From assembly GCF_036227205.1 (NCBI RefSeq), contig NZ_CP109442.1:9610001-9674000 (forward strand): a stretch of DNA of 64,000 bases, read 5' to 3'. Below the pieces are notes generated by a model that was given only the letters and a program-made list of their open reading frames with translations, had not been told where the DNA came from and searched no databases. Numbering within the stretch: position 1 is the stretch's first letter; each line of letters starts with the position of its first letter. The position numbers and the translations under genes are program-made. Source of the stretch: Amycolatopsis sp. NBC_01480. GTDB taxonomy: Bacteria; Actinomycetota; Actinomycetes; Mycobacteriales; Pseudonocardiaceae. This document shows positions 7,205 through 17,020 of the stretch, one piece after another.

Positions 7205-8494
7205 GTGAGCATTCGCAACGTGAACGTCATCGACGGGGTGGCGCCCGGCCCGATCGCCGGTGCCGAGGTAGTGGTGACCGACGGGCGGTTCAGCGCCATC
7301 CGCCCGGCGGACGCGCAACCGGCCGGCGACGACGGCCCCGTCCTCGACGCTAGAGGCGGCTACCTGGTGCCGGGTCTGTGGGAGAGCCACACCCACTTGG
7401 GCGGACACGCTTTCGCCAAGCCCGAGCCGGAGCGGGCGAAGTACGTTTCCCAGCTGCTCACCGATTTCCTGAGCGCCGGGGTGACCACCGTCGTCGACCT
7501 CGGCGGCCCGCTGGACGTCGAACTCGCCGCCCGCGACTACCTCGGCAGGGACGCCGGCACCGCCGCCGGGTTGTTCTTCGCCGGGCCGGCGTTCACCGGG
7601 GTCCGGGGCTGGCCGGTCCTGGACGATCCGGCGCGGGCCGCGATCGCCCACCAGACGAACGATGCCGACCTCGCCTACCGGCAGACCCTGGAGCTGGCCG
7701 ATCAGGTCGACTTCCTCAAATGCATCTACGACGGCGAGCCCGGCGCCCCGGACAAGCTGCCGTTCGACGCGCTCAAAGCCATCGTCGCGGCCGCGCACGA
7801 GAAGGGCAAAAACGTCCTGGTGCACGTCCACGAACGCACCGACCTGGAGGACGCGGTGGCCGCCGGCGCGGACGGCATCGAACACGCTTTCCAGCCACAG
7901 GACCCCGGCAGTACCGCCGAGGCCCGCGATGTCGCCGCGCTGCTGGCGGAGACGAACACCTACTACTGCCCCACCCTGGTCACCTGGGAGCAGCTCGCGC
8001 ACAACGGCGAGGCCGGCTATCTGCAGAAGCTGGTCGATGGCGGCTTCGCCACGCCGGACGACCTCCCGGAGATCACCGCCCGGCCGATCTACGGGCGCGA
8101 GTTCCCCCGGCATTCCGCGCAGGACTCCCGTATCCGGTTCGACTACGCGATGCGCACGCTGGCGCTGATGCACGACGCGGGGGTGAAGATCACCGCGGGC
8201 AGCGACGTGGCCCTGTTGATGCCTTCGCCGCCCGTCGCCCTGCTGCGAGAACTGCACCTGCTGGCCGAGGCCGGACTGCCGCTGCCCGCGGTGCTGGCGG
8301 CCGGTACCCGGCACTCAGCCGAGAAGATCGGCCCGCCGGCGACGGCACCGGGCACGATCACCGCCGGAGCCGTCGCCGACGCGCTGCTTCTTGATGCCGA
8401 CCCGTACGCGGACATCGCGCACCTGATCGACCGTGCCCACCACGTCGGGACCTTGCGGGCCGGACGGGCGAGCTGGACCGAGCCCGCAGTCTGA
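7205..8494 (+). CDS. Amidohydrolase family protein
   Basis: 429 residues from GTG 7205. The metal-dependent hydrolase pattern is complete: H62-x-H64 in WESHTHLGGHAF, a candidate bridging Lys in FLKCIYDG, VLVHVHE and GIEHAF for the two later His ligands, and the Asp in AGSDVALL. N- and C-terminal strands (RNVNVIDG, ADALLLDADP) build the small composite beta domain of imidazolonepropionase/prolidase-like amidohydrolases. It is cytosolic; substrate unknown. Expression is probably controlled by the divergent MarR. Confidence 0.87.
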   Translation: MSIRNVNVIDGVAPGPIAGAEVVVTDGRFSAIRPADAQPAGDDGPVLDARGGYLVPGLWESHTHLGGHAFAKPEPERAKYVSQLLTDFLSAGVTTVVDLGGPLDVELAARDYLGRDAGTAAGLFFAGPAFTGVRGWPVLDDPARAAIAHQTNDADLAYRQTLELADQVDFLKCIYDGEPGAPDKLPFDALKAIVAAAHEKGKNVLVHVHERTDLEDAVAAGADGIEHAFQPQDPGSTAEARDVAALLAETNTYYCPTLVTWEQLAHNGEAGYLQKLVDGGFATPDDLPEITARPIYGREFPRHSAQDSRIRFDYAMRTLALMHDAGVKITAGSDVALLMPSPPVALLRELHLLAEAGLPLPAVLAAGTRHSAEKIGPPATAPGTITAGAVADALLLDADPYADIAHLIDRAHHVGTLRAGRASWTEPAV

Positions 8495-8505
8495 CCAGGC
8501 GGCCC

Positions 8506-9618
8506 CTACTGGTACCGCGGGCTGGTCGAATGCCATTCGAACCCGCCGCCCATCCAGGCCCGCAGCCCGTGCAGGAAACGCTGGAGTTCAGCGGAGGCAA
8601 CGGGTTCCAGGGCCCGGTGGCCGGCCTGGAAGTCGCGGACGATCTGGTTGTGGAGGTCGACCACGATCTCCGTGGCCTCTTCGATCGGGCAGGACCGGTC
8701 GGCGGCGACCTGCAGGACCATGTTGGCCGGCGGGTTCTCGTCGGCGAGGTCCTTCGTCACCGAGTGCAGGTCGTTGACCAGCACGGACGCCGTGCCGGCC
8801 TGGATGGCGGCGCGGCGCACGCGCGGTTCGTAGAACAGGTTGGCGGTCAGCTCGTAACCGCCGAGGACGTCGATCAGGGTCATGGACGTGTAGAAGCTGT
8901 CGTGCTGGCGGGCGGCGAGGTACTCCCACGCGGGTGGGGGATCGTCGTTGTACTGCCAGGCGGCGTAGGCGTTCCAGGACACGAACATGGCGAAGGTGGA
9001 GTAGTTCACGCGCTGCACCTGGGCCGGGCTGCCGTACTGCCGCAGGTGGTCGACACCCGAGCGGAGCGCGACCAGAACCCGGTCGCTGCGAAGGGTTTCG
9101 TCGAGTTCCCGGCTGAACTCGCCCGCCGGCGGCACCGGGTCCATCGCCGCCATCGCCAGCGCCAGCCGCGGCGGGAGCTTCTCCGGGACGGCGCCGAGGG
9201 CGGTGTCGTCGGCGTACAGGTCGTCCGCGGCCCACCACGCCGCGTTGAGCTTCGCCGAGATCAGCAGCCGGTCCGGGTCCTCGCAGTCCGGGTGCGCGAG
9301 CATGACCAGCCGCCCGAACCCGGCCTTCCCGAGCTGCTCCGCCTCCTGCTCGTCGAAGCCGACCTCCCCCGCCCACGCGATCAGCCGCCGGTCCACCTCC
9401 TCGCCGAGGGGATCGTTGATCCGCTCGGTGACCGGGCAGTACAACGGCGAAGCGCTGCCGTCGCCCCAAGTCCGGTAGGCGTAAGCCGGATCCTCGGCGC
9501 CCGGCCCGGGGTCCGGCAGCGGGACCTCGGTGAGCCGGGCGCCGAGGCGCGCCGCGGACGTGCCCAGCCCGGTCGGGCCGGCCAGCAGGGTGGACAGGGC
9601 ACGGTGCGGGTCCGTCAT
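8506..9618 (-). CDS. Terpene cyclase, 2-methylisoborneol synthase type (predicted encapsulin cargo)
   Basis: 370 residues from ATG 9618 (GGAGTGAAGCG upstream). Class I terpene synthase marks are the Asp-rich motif D132-D133-L-Y-A-D137-D138, the NSE motif N282-D-L-H-S286-V-T-K-D290, and an RY pair at the C terminus. With a neighbouring GPP C-methyltransferase and two cNMP-domain encapsulin shells, this is the layout of 2-methylisoborneol loci, where the cyclase converts 2-methyl-GPP and is packed in the shell. Residues 1-45 are Gly/Pro/Ala-rich and probably disordered, a candidate cargo-targeting tail. It is the last gene of the operon, 32 nt after the methyltransferase. Confidence 0.88.
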   Translation of the reverse strand: MTDPHRALSTLLAGPTGLGTSAARLGARLTEVPLPDPGPGAEDPAYAYRTWGDGSASPLYCPVTERINDPLGEEVDRRLIAWAGEVGFDEQEAEQLGKAGFGRLVMLAHPDCEDPDRLLISAKLNAAWWAADDLYADDTALGAVPEKLPPRLALAMAAMDPVPPAGEFSRELDETLRSDRVLVALRSGVDHLRQYGSPAQVQRVNYSTFAMFVSWNAYAAWQYNDDPPPAWEYLAARQHDSFYTSMTLIDVLGGYELTANLFYEPRVRRAAIQAGTASVLVNDLHSVTKDLADENPPANMVLQVAADRSCPIEEATEIVVDLHNQIVRDFQAGHRALEPVASAELQRFLHGLRAWMGGGFEWHSTSPRYQ

Positions 9619-9650
9619 CGCTTCACTCCAGGGTGTCCTCGGCGGGCGAG

Positions 9651-10511
9651 TCAGACGCGGTCGGCCGCGATGAGCAGATAGTGGAAGCTGCCCTCGCGGT
9701 AGGCGGTGAGGAACGGGCCCTCGATCCCGGTGGCCACCGAGGACTTCGCGCGCAGCTCCCAGTACGGGATGGTCTGCGCGGTCAGGTCGACCACGGAGAT
9801 GGGCACCATGTTGTTCGCCGTCATGGCCTTGAAGTACGCGCTGCGCGGGTGGATGTTGCAGGTGTAGTGCTGGTCGATCTGCGCGACCGCCTTGGACCGC
9901 CCGCCGGTCACGTCGTTGTAGCAGCCGGTGATGGTGACGTAGCGGCCGCCGAACTCCAGCTGCCGGGCGTGCTCGGCGAACAGCTCGAACAGGTCCACGT
10001 ACATGGTGCTCTCGTTGTTCCAGATGGCCCGGCGCGAACCGGTTTCGAAGCCGGTGTCGAGCATGTTGCGGAAGTGGTAGCGGACCTGGTCCTGGACGCC
10101 GCGGGCCTCGGCCTGGCCGTTGGCGAAGTCGACCTGCTTCTGCGAGATCGACACCCCGTCGACCTGGCAGCCGAACCGCTGGTTGGCCATGATGCTGCTG
10201 CCGCCCCGCCCGCAGCCCGCGTCCAGCAGCCGGTCGCCGGGCGAGACGTCGCCGAGGTGGTCGAGCAGCACCTCGGCCTGCGCCGTCTCCAGCCGGTGCA
10301 TCTCGGCGATCATCCGCTCGTCCCGGGTCTGTTCGGGTCCCTCGAGCACCGACTGGTCGACCTCGCCGATGCCGTAGTGGTGGTGGTAGAGGCCGTCGAC
10401 GTCGCCCAGGCGCAGGTTGACCGGGTCTTTCTCCTTGTTCCAGTAGGACGCCACGGACTTCTGGTATTCGGTGCGCAGGACCTCGGCGGGGGCGGGCCGG
10501 GCGATCGTCAC
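9651..10511 (-). CDS. Geranyl diphosphate 2-C-methyltransferase-like SAM methyltransferase
   Basis: 286 residues from GTG 10511 (GGAAA upstream). The SAM-binding motif I reads LLDAGCGRGG (95-104), and the N-terminal LYHHHYGIGEVD segment and GCYNDV match the GPP/cyclopropane-type C-methyltransferases found beside 2-MIB synthases. It should add a methyl group to C2 of geranyl diphosphate, giving the substrate of the cyclase. It lies between the shell genes (44-nt gap) and the cyclase (32-nt gap), so all four genes are probably one transcript. Confidence 0.88.
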   Translation of the reverse strand: MTIARPAPAEVLRTEYQKSVASYWNKEKDPVNLRLGDVDGLYHHHYGIGEVDQSVLEGPEQTRDERMIAEMHRLETAQAEVLLDHLGDVSPGDRLLDAGCGRGGSSIMANQRFGCQVDGVSISQKQVDFANGQAEARGVQDQVRYHFRNMLDTGFETGSRRAIWNNESTMYVDLFELFAEHARQLEFGGRYVTITGCYNDVTGGRSKAVAQIDQHYTCNIHPRSAYFKAMTANNMVPISVVDLTAQTIPYWELRAKSSVATGIEGPFLTAYREGSFHYLLIAADRV

Positions 10512-10555
10512 GGGTGTGTTTCCTTTCGTTGGTGGGTAAGCGGAAGCCGGCTTGC

Positions 10556-11953
10556 TCAGCGGGCGATCTCGACGTTCTCCAGCACGCCGAGCGCGTCCGG
10601 GACCAGCACCGCGGCCGAGTAGTAGGCACTGACCAGGTAGGACGCCACGGCCTGGTCGTTGATGCCCTCGAACCGCACGTTGAGGCCGGGCTGGACCTCG
10701 TCGGGCAGGCCGGTCTGGTGCAGCCCGATCACCCCGTGGTCCTCGACCCCGGTCCGCATCGCGAGGATGGACGTGGTGCCGGTTTCGGAGACCGGGATCT
10801 TGTCGCACGGCAGGATCGGCACCCCGCGCCACGCGGGCACGGCCTTGTCCTCGACCACGGTGCCCTCCGGGTACAGCCCGCGCCGGGTGCACTCCCTCCC
10901 GAACGCGGCGATCGCGCGCGGGTGGGCGAGGAAGAACTTCGTCTTGCGGCGCCGGCTGACCAGCTCGTCCAGATCGTCCGGGGTCGGCGGACCGGAGCGG
11001 GTCTGGAACCGGGACTTGAGGTCGGCGTTGTGCAGCAGGCCGAACTCGCGGTTGTTGACCAGCTCGTGCTCCTGCCGTTCCCGCAGCGCCTCGGTGGTCA
11101 GCCGCAGCTGCTCGTCGAGCTGGTTCATCGGCTCGTTGTAGAGGTCGGTGACCCGGGTGTGCACGCGCAGGTGGGTTTGCGCGACGGCCAGCTCGTACTC
11201 CCGCGGCGAGGTCTCGTAATCGGCGAACGTGCCGGGCAGGAGCGGCTCGCCGTCGTGGCCCGAGGACATCTCGATCTCGGACTCGCCCTTGGCGTTCTGC
11301 GGTTTCCCGCCCGCGGCCAGCATTTCCCGCACGTGCTCGCGCAGCCGCTCGGAGCGCCCGTTCAGGTCGGCGAACGCGTCGGCGCGCAGAGTCAGCACGA
11401 TCACCGGGGTCACCGCCCGGACCGTGAACGGCCAGTTGCGGCTGATCCCGCTGAGCAGCTCGTCGCCGAAGTGGTCGCCGTCGGCCATGGTCCCGAGGGT
11501 GATCTCGTCGCCGTACTCGCCCGGCGCCACCTTGGCCACCTTGCCGTGCGCGACCAGCACCACCTCGTCCAGCGGGGTGCCGTGGCGCACGATCACCTCG
11601 CCGGCCGGGTACTCGTGCTGCACGAACCGGCCGGCCAGCGCGGTGAGCGTGTCCTCGTCGTCGAAACCGCGCAGCAGCGCCAGTTCCGCCAGCTCCTGCG
11701 GCACGACCCGGACGTCGGCGCCGACGTTGGTGAAGCTCACCCGCCCGTCGCCGACGGTGTAGGTCAGCCGGCGGTTGACCCGGTAGGCGCCGCCCGCGGC
11801 CTCCACCCAGGGCAGCATCCGCGACAGCCACCGCGGGCTGATGCCCTGCATCTGCGGCCGGGTCTTGGTGGTCGTCGCCAGGGTGCGCGCGGCGGCCGTG
11901 CCCAGGCTCAGCCGGGCCTCGGCGGCCGGGGTGAGCGGCTCGGTGGCGGTCAT
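10556..11953 (-). CDS. Family 2B encapsulin shell protein, second copy
   Basis: 465 residues. It aligns along its whole length with the gene upstream. After an N-terminal arm ([28 protein letters not shown]) comes an inserted cyclic-nucleotide-binding-like domain (about residues 90-210, [21 protein letters not shown]). The HK97-fold shell half then follows, with [35 protein letters not shown] and the late strands of the A-domain. Proteins of this type used to be annotated as cNMP-binding regulators, but they assemble into icosahedral shells. The ATG overlaps the stop of the first shell gene (ATGA), so the two are probably translationally coupled and made in similar amounts. Confidence 0.9.
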   Translation of the reverse strand: MTATEPLTPAAEARLSLGTAAARTLATTTKTRPQMQGISPRWLSRMLPWVEAAGGAYRVNRRLTYTVGDGRVSFTNVGADVRVVPQELAELALLRGFDDEDTLTALAGRFVQHEYPAGEVIVRHGTPLDEVVLVAHGKVAKVAPGEYGDEITLGTMADGDHFGDELLSGISRNWPFTVRAVTPVIVLTLRADAFADLNGRSERLREHVREMLAAGGKPQNAKGESEIEMSSGHDGEPLLPGTFADYETSPREYELAVAQTHLRVHTRVTDLYNEPMNQLDEQLRLTTEALRERQEHELVNNREFGLLHNADLKSRFQTRSGPPTPDDLDELVSRRRKTKFFLAHPRAIAAFGRECTRRGLYPEGTVVEDKAVPAWRGVPILPCDKIPVSETGTTSILAMRTGVEDHGVIGLHQTGLPDEVQPGLNVRFEGINDQAVASYLVSAYYSAAVLVPDALGVLENVEIAR

Positions 11954-13383
11954 CCTTCGCGGCCGATCTCCGCGGCCTCGAGCACGGCCAGCGCGTCCGG
12001 CACCAGCACGGCGGCCGAGTAGTAGGTGCTCACCAGGTAGGAGATGATCGCCTGCCCGGACACACCCATGAACCGCACGTTGAGGCCGGGCTCGTACTCG
12101 TCGGGCAGCCCGATCTGGCGCAGCCCGACCACACCCTGGTTCTGCTCGCCGGTGCGCATCAGCAGCACCGAGCTGGTGCGGGTGGGGCTGACCGGGATCT
12201 TGTTGCACGGGTAGATCGGCACCCCGCGCCAGGCCGGCACCTTGTGGCCGCCGATGTCCACGCCGGTCGGGTAGATCCCCGCCTTGCTGCACTCGCGGCT
12301 GAACGCGGCGATCGTGCGCGGGTGGGCCAGGAAGAAGCCGGGGTCCTTCCACACCAGGGAAAGCAGCTCGTCGAAGTCGTCCGGGGTGGGCGGGCCGGTG
12401 CGGGTCGGGATGCGCTGGGCGAAGTCGGAGTTGTGCAGCAGGCCGAAGTCGGTGTTGTTGACCAGCTCGTGCTCCTGGCGCTCGCGCAGCGCCTCGATGG
12501 TCAGCCGCAGCTGCTGCTCGGTCTGGTCCATCGGCTGGCTGTAGAGGTCGGCTACCCGGGTGTGCACCCGCAGCACGGTCTGCGCGACACTCAGCTCGTA
12601 CTCCCGCGGCGAGGCCTCGTAGTCCACGAAAGTGCCCGGCAGCAACGGTTCCCCGTCGTGGCCGGAGGAGATGTCGATCTCCGCCTCGCCGTGCTCGTTG
12701 GCCGCCCCGCCGGTGTCGGACGCGCTCTCGATCTGCGCCCGCAGCGAGTCGGACTGCTCCAGCACCTGCTCGAACGCCTGGCGCGACATGGTCAGCACGG
12801 TGCCCGAGGTCAGCGCCTTCGCGGTGAACTCCCAGATCCCGTCGCCGGACAGCAGCACCTGCGCACCGAAGTAGTCGCCGTCCTTGAGCGAGCCGAGCGT
12901 GGTCTCGTCGCCGTACTGGCCGGGGCCGGTCTTGCCGATCTTCCCGTGCGCGATCAGGAAAACCTGCTCGGCCCGGTGCCCGAACTCGACCAGCACGTCA
13001 CCCGGCGAGACCTCCTGCTGGGTGAAGCGGCGCGCCAGCTCCGGCAGCACCTCCTCGTCGTCGTAGCCCCGCAGCGGCGGCAGCTCTCCCAGCTCGGCCG
13101 GGACCACCCGGACCTGGTCGCCCGCCTTCTCGAACGTCACCCGCCCGTCGCCGACGGCGTAGCTCAGCCGCCTGTTCACCCGGTAGGCGCCGCCGTTGAC
13201 CTGCACCCAGTCGAGCGCCTTCAGCAGCCAGCGGGAGGAAATCCCCTGCATCTGCGGAACGGACTTGGTCGTCGTAGCCAGTTTGCGCGCGGCGGCGCGG
13301 CCCAGGCTCAGCTGCGGATTACCGGCGTCCGGCGCGCTGCCGGCAGCGGCGTCCGATTCGGTCACGGTCACAGTGAAATCCAC
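11950..13383 (-). CDS. Family 2B encapsulin shell protein, first copy
   Basis: 477 residues, first gene of the operon. Residues 1-25 form a low-complexity extension, 26-60 an arm shared with its neighbour ([28 protein letters not shown]), about 100-215 a cNMP-binding-like domain, and 250-477 the HK97-fold shell ([42 protein letters not shown]). In the cNMP pocket the usual FGE-x-AL and Arg of the phosphate cassette are not conserved ([15 protein letters not shown]), so nucleotide binding is doubtful. The GTG at 13383 has a weak ribosome site, so the exact start is uncertain. Two different shell proteins suggest a mixed or two-component shell. Confidence 0.9.
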   Translation of the reverse strand: MDFTVTVTESDAAAGSAPDAGNPQLSLGRAAARKLATTTKSVPQMQGISSRWLLKALDWVQVNGGAYRVNRRLSYAVGDGRVTFEKAGDQVRVVPAELGELPPLRGYDDEEVLPELARRFTQQEVSPGDVLVEFGHRAEQVFLIAHGKIGKTGPGQYGDETTLGSLKDGDYFGAQVLLSGDGIWEFTAKALTSGTVLTMSRQAFEQVLEQSDSLRAQIESASDTGGAANEHGEAEIDISSGHDGEPLLPGTFVDYEASPREYELSVAQTVLRVHTRVADLYSQPMDQTEQQLRLTIEALRERQEHELVNNTDFGLLHNSDFAQRIPTRTGPPTPDDFDELLSLVWKDPGFFLAHPRTIAAFSRECSKAGIYPTGVDIGGHKVPAWRGVPIYPCNKIPVSPTRTSSVLLMRTGEQNQGVVGLRQIGLPDEYEPGLNVRFMGVSGQAIISYLVSTYYSAAVLVPDALAVLEAAEIGREG

Positions 13384-14089
13384 CCATCGTCAGTCCGGGG
13401 TCAGAAATACGGAGATCAACAGGAAAACAGTGGCGATTATCGGTCGGCTCAGCGGCTCTGCCTGGTCCAACATAGCAAGCCGGATTAGCCACACAAGGAC
13501 ACGTTCGAGTCACGGCCGGAATCACTCGAATGCCGCACCACGCGGGGAAAACACTCTGCCGGGACCCGTCGTCGCACTGGGCCGCCCGATCGGCCTAATG
13601 CCTGAAACGGAAGTGTCCCCGGGAAAACCGTGCCGTCCCCCAGCGTGCGCGCGGCGCTCCGTCGACCGAGCGAACGGTGTCTCGAATACAGCACAAAACG
13701 GGCTCGGTGAATCGGCGGCGATTTCCCCTTGATAAACGACACGTCAATACCGCCGGAGCGCACAATGAACGAACGGAATTCCCGGCCGGGTGACCGCGAA
13801 TCACGCGCGGTGAATACGAATTCGATGTCGCGACAACCGGATTACTCCGAGCGGCGGCGCCCGGTGACCGAGGGCCCACAGGAAGCCGACCGCGCCGTTG
13901 AAGAACTCGTCCGATCGCGGTCGCCCGGCCGCGCAGTATGACCCACGTCACACTGGCCTGCCTGCCCCGGACCCGGCGGATACTGGCGCCGGCCACCCGG
14001 ACGCTTTAGGTCAGACAGTAGTCAACCAATTAATGGTTACTGGTCTTCCCCACCCGGGACCGTCCGTCAGCTCAAGGGAGAGGTGACCC
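13384..14089. other. 706-nt intergenic region between the encapsulin operon and LysR
   Basis: This divergent gap is the longest without a convincing gene and is visibly less GC-rich than the flanks. It must hold the encapsulin operon promoter on the minus strand and the LysR promoter on the plus strand. A 70-codon frame at 13729-13941 has a TTG start and weak codon bias, and I do not call it. Apart from the palindrome at 14024-14038, no RNA gene or repeat was recognised. Confidence 0.5.
14024..14038. promoter_or_regulatory. LysR-type binding palindrome
   Basis: AACCA-ATTAA-TGGTT, a perfect inverted repeat in an A/T-rich island 52 nt before the LysR start. Position and shape suit autoregulation by the LysR product or control of the region upstream. 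Confidence 0.45.
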
Positions 14090-14996
14090 ATGCTCGACGT
14101 GGACAAGCTGCTCGCGCTGCGGGCCGTGGCGGCCTCCGGCTCCATCGCCGCGGCGGCCCGCGAACTCGGCTACACCCGGTCGGCGGTGTCGCAGCAGATT
14201 TCGTCGCTGGAACGGGCGGCGAAGACCGCCGTGCTCCGGCGCGGCGGCAACAAGGTGGTCGTCCCCGGCCGGCTGGATCCTGCTGGAGCACACCGAACGC
14301 ATCCTCGCCAAGGTGCGGGCCGCGGAGGCCGCCGTCCGCATCGGCGACGGCCGGGTGGTCGGCGAGCTGCGGGTCGGGGTGCCGTTCCGCGAGGGCCCGC
14401 CGCTGATGAGCAGCGCGCCGACCGGGGTGCGCCGCCGTCATCCGGGCGTGCAGGTCACCCTGGCCGCCACGCACGACGGCACGGGCGCCGACGAGGTCCG
14501 CCGCGGGCACCTGGATCTGGTCATCATGTCGCGCTTCGGCGCCGACGCCGGCACCGCCGAGACCGGCCTGCACCAGGTGGCCGTCGGGCGCGACCCGCTC
14601 CGGCTGTGCGTCCCGGACCACCACCGGCTCGCCGGCGCGACCGAATGCCCGGTCTCGGAGCTCTCCGCCGAGCCATGGGTGCTCGGCCCGGCCACCCCGC
14701 TGGGCCGGCTGATCCTCGGCCTCTGCGCGGTCGCCGGCTTCGAGCCGTCGATCGCCGCGACCGTGCCCGACGTCGCCGCCGCCCTCGGGCTGGTCGACGC
14801 GGGCTGGGGGGTCACCATCGCGCCCGCGCTCACCCCGGCCGGCCGGGACGGGTGCGGGCTGCGGCGCATCCCGTTGTGCGGGGTCGACGTCTTCCGCCAC
14901 CACGTCCTGCTCATGCGGGCCGGCGAGGAGCGCTCGCCGTCGATCGCCGCGGTGGTGGCGGCGGTCCAGTCCGCCGGCACCGAAGGCCTGTCCTGA
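14090..14996 (+). pseudogene. LysR family regulator with a 2-nt frame loss
   Basis: The first 57 codons give a normal LysR helix-turn-helix (ALRAVAASGSIAAAARELGYTRSAVSQ). The expected linker LTPAG-W then breaks at about 14260-14270. Reading resumes in another frame as RLILGLCAVAGF and the rest of a LysR effector domain up to 14996. The step equals two missing bases, or one extra: inserting two bases before CCCCGGCC would restore VTPAGWILLEHTERILAKV. As written no full regulator is made. RBS AAGGGAGAGG precedes the ATG. The likely target is the hydrolase gene 24 nt downstream. Confidence 0.8.
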
Positions 14997-15019
14997 AATC
15001 CCCCAAGGAGAGAGCGAAC

Positions 15020-15709
15020 ATGACCGAACGCACCCCGAACGTCGTACTCGTCCACGGCGGCTTCGTCGACGGCGGTGGCTGGCAGCAGCTGTACAACCTG
15101 CTCACGACGGACGGCTTCAGAGTCAGCATCGTGCAGAACCCGACGCTCTCGCTCGAGGGCGACGCGGCGGCCGCCCGGCGGATCCTCGACCGGCAGGACG
15201 GGCCGACCGTCCTGGTCGGGCACTCCTACGGCGGCGCCGTCATCAGCGAGGCGGGCACGCACGAGAACGTCGCCGCGCTCGTCTACCTCACCGCCTTCGC
15301 CCCCGACAAGGGCGAGTCGGTGAACACCCTGCTCGCCGACCCGCCGCCGGGCGCCCCGGTGCCGCCGATCCTGCCGCCGCAGGAGGGCTTCCTGTTCCTG
15401 GACCGGGAGAAGTTCGCCGAGTCGTTCGCCGGGGACCTGCCCGCGGACCGCGCGGCGTTCCTCGCCGACGCGCAGGTTCCGTGGGGCGTCGAGGCATTGG
15501 CCGGGGTCGTGGCCGAGCCGGCCTGGCGGGTCAAGCCCACCTGGTACCTGGTCGTCACCGAGGACCGGATGATCCCGCCGGCGGCCCAGCGCGCGATGGC
15601 CGAGCGGGCCGGGGCCACCGTGGTGGAGGTGCCCGGCAGCCACGCGATCTACGAGTCGCAGCCGGGCCGCGTCGCCGACCTCGTCAAGCAGGCCGCGGCA
15701 ACCCTCTGA
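15020..15709 (+). CDS. Alpha/beta fold hydrolase
   Basis: 229 residues from ATG 15020, preceded by AAGGAGAG. It carries the oxyanion-loop motif VLVHGGFVDGGGW, the nucleophile elbow GHSYGG (Ser in LVGHSYGGAVI), an Asp in VTEDRMIPP and the catalytic His in VPGSHAIYESQP. Size and motifs match the small EstC/methyl-ester-esterase group of alpha/beta hydrolases. It is cytosolic with no signal peptide. The same frame is open upstream through the shifted LysR, but that part is not protein-like. A 46-nt palindrome follows the gene. Confidence 0.88.
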   Translation: MTERTPNVVLVHGGFVDGGGWQQLYNLLTTDGFRVSIVQNPTLSLEGDAAAARRILDRQDGPTVLVGHSYGGAVISEAGTHENVAALVYLTAFAPDKGESVNTLLADPPPGAPVPPILPPQEGFLFLDREKFAESFAGDLPADRAAFLADAQVPWGVEALAGVVAEPAWRVKPTWYLVVTEDRMIPPAAQRAMAERAGATVVEVPGSHAIYESQPGRVADLVKQAAATL

Positions 15710-15757
15710 CCGCCAAAGAACTTTCAGCGGCCCGGGACCACAGCTGCCCCTCACCCG

Positions 15758-15803
15758 CTCGTGAGTGGCTATGACGGTTCTAACCGTCCTGAACACTCAC
15801 GAG
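15758..15803. repeat. 46-nt dispersed palindrome, copy 2
   Basis: Ends CTCGTGAG / CTCACGAG, centre CGGTTCTAACCG. It lies between the convergent hydrolase (ends 15709) and lipoprotein esterase (ends 15827). The two arms differ: ATGACGG on the left, AGGACGG when the right arm is read on the other strand. Confidence 0.9.
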
Positions 15804-15826
15804 CTTTGAGGCGGGCACCGCTCGGC

Positions 15827-17020
15827 TCAGCCCTTCAGGCTCTGGTTGAGGAAGTCGAGCAACGGCGCGGCGACGTTCGCGGACGTCCACTGCAGCGCGC
15901 TCTTGGTGTCCCCGGTGAAGGACAGGTCGCCGTGCCCGGCGCCCTCGACCACGTACCGGGTGCTCTGCACCCCGGCCGCCTTCAGCGCGTTCTGCAGCAT
16001 GAGGGTCTGGCTCGGCGAGATCAGCGTGTCCGCGCTGCCGTGGAAGATCACGAACGGCGGATCGGTCGGCTTGATGTGGGTGATCGGGTTGGCCGCGGCG
16101 ACGGTCGCCGGGGTGGCCGAGGCCGGCTGGGTGCTGGCCGGCCCGTTCACGTACTTGCCCACCACCGTCATCAGCCCGGCCGCCGCCTGCTGGGACGCGG
16201 CGTCGTAGTCCGACTCCAGCTTGGACAGGTCGGAGGCGCCGAACTTGTCGACCACGGCCTGCACGTCACTGCTCTGGTCGAGGTTCTCCCCGAGGTCGTA
16301 CTGCTTGTCGCCGTTGGTCACCCCGACCATCGCGACCAGGTAGCCGCCGGCCGAGTCGCCCCAGACGCCCACCTTGCCCGGGTCGATCTGGTAGTCCGAT
16401 GCGTGCGCCCGCAGGTACCGGATGGCCGACTTCACGTCGGCGATGCTGTCGGCGTACGTCGCGCCGTCGGGCTGCACCCGGTACTGGATGCTCGCGACGA
16501 CGAACCCGGCGTCCGCGGCGTAGGTGCGCAGCGGGAGGTTGCCCTGCTTGTCGTCCTGGACGAAACCGCCGCCGGGCACGTAGACGACCAGCGGCTTCGG
16601 CCCCGGGGTCTGCGGCACCTGGATGTCCATCAGGAGCTGCTTGGCCTGGCCGTTGGCGAGCTTCGGCGCGGCGAACGCGACGTCGCTCTTGGTGTCCACC
16701 TGGACCTTCCCGCACTGGAGCTGCTGGGCCGGGTCCGGCTTGAGCACCGTGCTGGTGCTGGTGTCGACCGGGACCACCAGCTTCACCTGGGGAGCCGCCC
16801 CGGCCGCGGCCCCGGCCGGGGCGGGCGGGTTGGCCGGCGCCAGGCTGCTCGGGCAGGTGGCCGAGGCAGTGGACGGGCTGGGCGCCGGCGCGCTGGGGGA
16901 AGCCCCGGTCGAGCCGCCCGAACACTCGGCGACGGCGAGCGCCGCCACCACGGCGAGCGCGCCCACCGGCAGGGAAACGATGGGCGCACGGGCTGGTCTC
17001 GAGGTCCAGCTCGGCCACAC
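15827..17020 (-). CDS. Secreted lipoprotein esterase/lipase (BD-FAE/HSL-like alpha/beta hydrolase)
   Basis: About 397 residues if the GTG at 17020 is used. An Arg-containing head and a hydrophobic run (SLPVGALAVVAALAVAEC) end at C33, a possible though imperfect lipobox. A Ser/Pro/Ala linker precedes the catalytic domain: YVPGGGF (oxyanion HGGG-like), GDSAGG (Ser223), an Asp in HGSADTLI, and a His in GAGHGDLSF. It probably acts outside the membrane on acyl esters. The first 30 codons overlap the CocE frame, and no good ribosome site is visible. The true 5' end may have been lost in the deletion proposed for the CocE junction. Confidence 0.75.
   Translation of the reverse strand: MWPSWTSRPARAPIVSLPVGALAVVAALAVAECSGGSTGASPSAPAPSPSTASATCPSSLAPANPPAPAGAAAGAAPQVKLVVPVDTSTSTVLKPDPAQQLQCGKVQVDTKSDVAFAAPKLANGQAKQLLMDIQVPQTPGPKPLVVYVPGGGFVQDDKQGNLPLRTYAADAGFVVASIQYRVQPDGATYADSIADVKSAIRYLRAHASDYQIDPGKVGVWGDSAGGYLVAMVGVTNGDKQYDLGENLDQSSDVQAVVDKFGASDLSKLESDYDAASQQAAAGLMTVVGKYVNGPASTQPASATPATVAAANPITHIKPTDPPFVIFHGSADTLISPSQTLMLQNALKAAGVQSTRYVVEGAGHGDLSFTGDTKSALQWTSANVAAPLLDFLNQSLKG

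Noticed and set aside
13729..13941. Small 70-codon gene in the encapsulin/LysR gap
   Set aside because: TTG start without a ribosome site, weak third-position GC, and no family resemblance.
16266..16980. Genuine C-terminal extension of the CocE hydrolase
   Set aside because: The residues are a shifted reading of the esterase gene, rich in Arg/Gly with no domain; the esterase frame has a full catalytic set.
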